From contig CM049307.1 in NCBI GenBank assembly GCA_026874595.1, positions 49,565,178 to 49,629,177 of the forward strand: a DNA stretch of 64,000 nucleotides. Direction: 5' to 3'. The notes beneath the pieces were generated by a model, which made no database searches, was not told the origin of the DNA, and saw only the letters and a program-made list of their open reading frames with translations. Positions 63,151 through 64,000 of the stretch are shown piece by piece (the stretch's first letter is position 1; each line of letters begins with the position of its first letter). The DNA is from Sipunculus nudus (taxonomy: Eukaryota > Annelida > Sipuncula > Golfingiida > Sipunculidae). Both the position numbers and the translations under genes were made by a program.

Positions 63151-64000
63151 CACCTCGTTGTTCTTGAAACATGATGATAAATGAAGCCACCAAACCTATT
63201 TAGTTACTGTATTAATTGTTCGGCGTTAAACTCGGGTTTCTTTTTTGCAGTTCACTACACCATAATACGGAAAAACTTATTGCCAACATTATTATATTTC
63301 ATGTTACCTCCATAATTACGATACATTTAGCAGGACAAAGAATATTTTTAATCCCATCATTTAATAACATTATTGAATTTCCTTCATGCTGGCAATTTCC
63401 CCACGCTTTTATAAAGTCTTTCTCGCGTATATTCCTGGCTTTTTGCTCTTTTAGAACGTAAGGTCCGCTAATACTTATGTCAGGACCTCTTCATATAAAA
63501 TATCCTGATATTTTTATCATCTTAAAAAATACTGAAAAAAGAGTAACTTCTAAATACAAAAAGCAGACTTAAATTAAAGTAAACACCACCGTCAATGATA
63601 CTAATATTTATACAATGTTTATGAAGTCTTCAAAAATATTTAATGTGCTTGTGTTTGTGTATGAAAGTCATTAAACTATCGGATGGAGGATTTTAGGGGA
63701 TTTTGATATTAAAATTGAAACCATAATCACCTATAAAAAATAACATCTATATATACCACTTATATAACATTCTTAACGCTAAACTCTAAAGCGTCTCAAC
63801 TGCAGGCTTGGTGGAAATTGGAAAGGCTGCCTATAGAATTATGGCATACATAGGCAGAGACCAAATTGCTTTGGCGAAAGTATGCGTTTCTTTGAGTGCT
63901 TTCAAGTTCATTATGTTGTCTGCACGGCAATCCCAAAAGAACTGTTGCAGCTTCCTTTTGCATGAACAAATTTTAGGACAATTACTTTGTTGATAACCAA
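63151..64000. other. unique sequence, no gene seen
   Basis: Short frames only; no repeat boundaries recognised. Confidence 0.4.

Overview
This window looks like non-coding, repeat-rich animal chromosome, most likely from a marine lophotrochozoan such as a bivalve mollusc. That placement is inference. It rests on AT-rich sequence, many long (TA)n microsatellites and poly-G/poly-C tracts, L1-type LINEs, tRNA-derived SINEs and Helentron-type elements with central tandem repeats. I recognise no host protein-coding gene, rRNA or functional tRNA. Almost every sizeable open frame belongs to a LINE or is within chance expectation for this composition.

Layout. 1-11.1 kb is mostly unique, with microsatellites, one 530-bp TA-flanked MITE (4573-5102) and a weak tRNA-like segment. 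11.1-16.6 kb holds a PIF/Harbinger-type MITE, two old copies of a Helentron-like family (11.94-12.64 kb, + strand; 15.14-16.58 kb, - strand), a hAT-like MITE nested in the first, and a separate tandem repeat with nuclear-receptor-like half-sites. From about 18.2 kb to 63 kb the window is a degraded tandem segmental duplication. Two copies, plus part of a third, of a core of roughly 10-13 kb can be aligned block by block (18.2/41.2/61.3 kb; 22.3/42.6 kb; 26.9/43.4 kb; 30.6/56.1 kb; 40.2/60.0 kb).

Since duplicating, the copies have been loaded with different insertions, so one copy often shows the empty site of the other. Copy 1 carries a 5'-truncated, multiply frameshifted L1-type LINE (23456-26936, 15-bp target duplication), a palindromic tRNA-like SINE (about 29.47-29.61 kb) and a nearly full-length 6.5-kb L1-type LINE on the minus strand (33463-39929, 17-bp target duplication, ORF1 and ORF2 each damaged by very few lesions). 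Copy 2 carries a 9.6-kb Helentron-like element (45219-54791). Its core is a tandem array of about 16 monomers of about 336 bp, arranged as alternating A/B dimers. That array holds a 3.1-kb Kolobok-like transposon (45961-49061, TTAA) and a second, unrelated Helentron-like element (53598-54481). The whole assembly sits inside an older pogo-like element present in both duplicates.

The most interesting content is therefore the nested Helentron-like system. Two families share the same architecture: a 10-bp asymmetric terminal inverted repeat, a terminal hairpin, a CTAG end, insertion between two Ts, tandem cores and a common GGTGGCGCCACC palindrome. One of them has grown a satellite-like higher-order array. 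Boundaries of duplicated blocks are by eye and approximate. Superfamily names are assigned from termini and target-site duplications, not from database searches.
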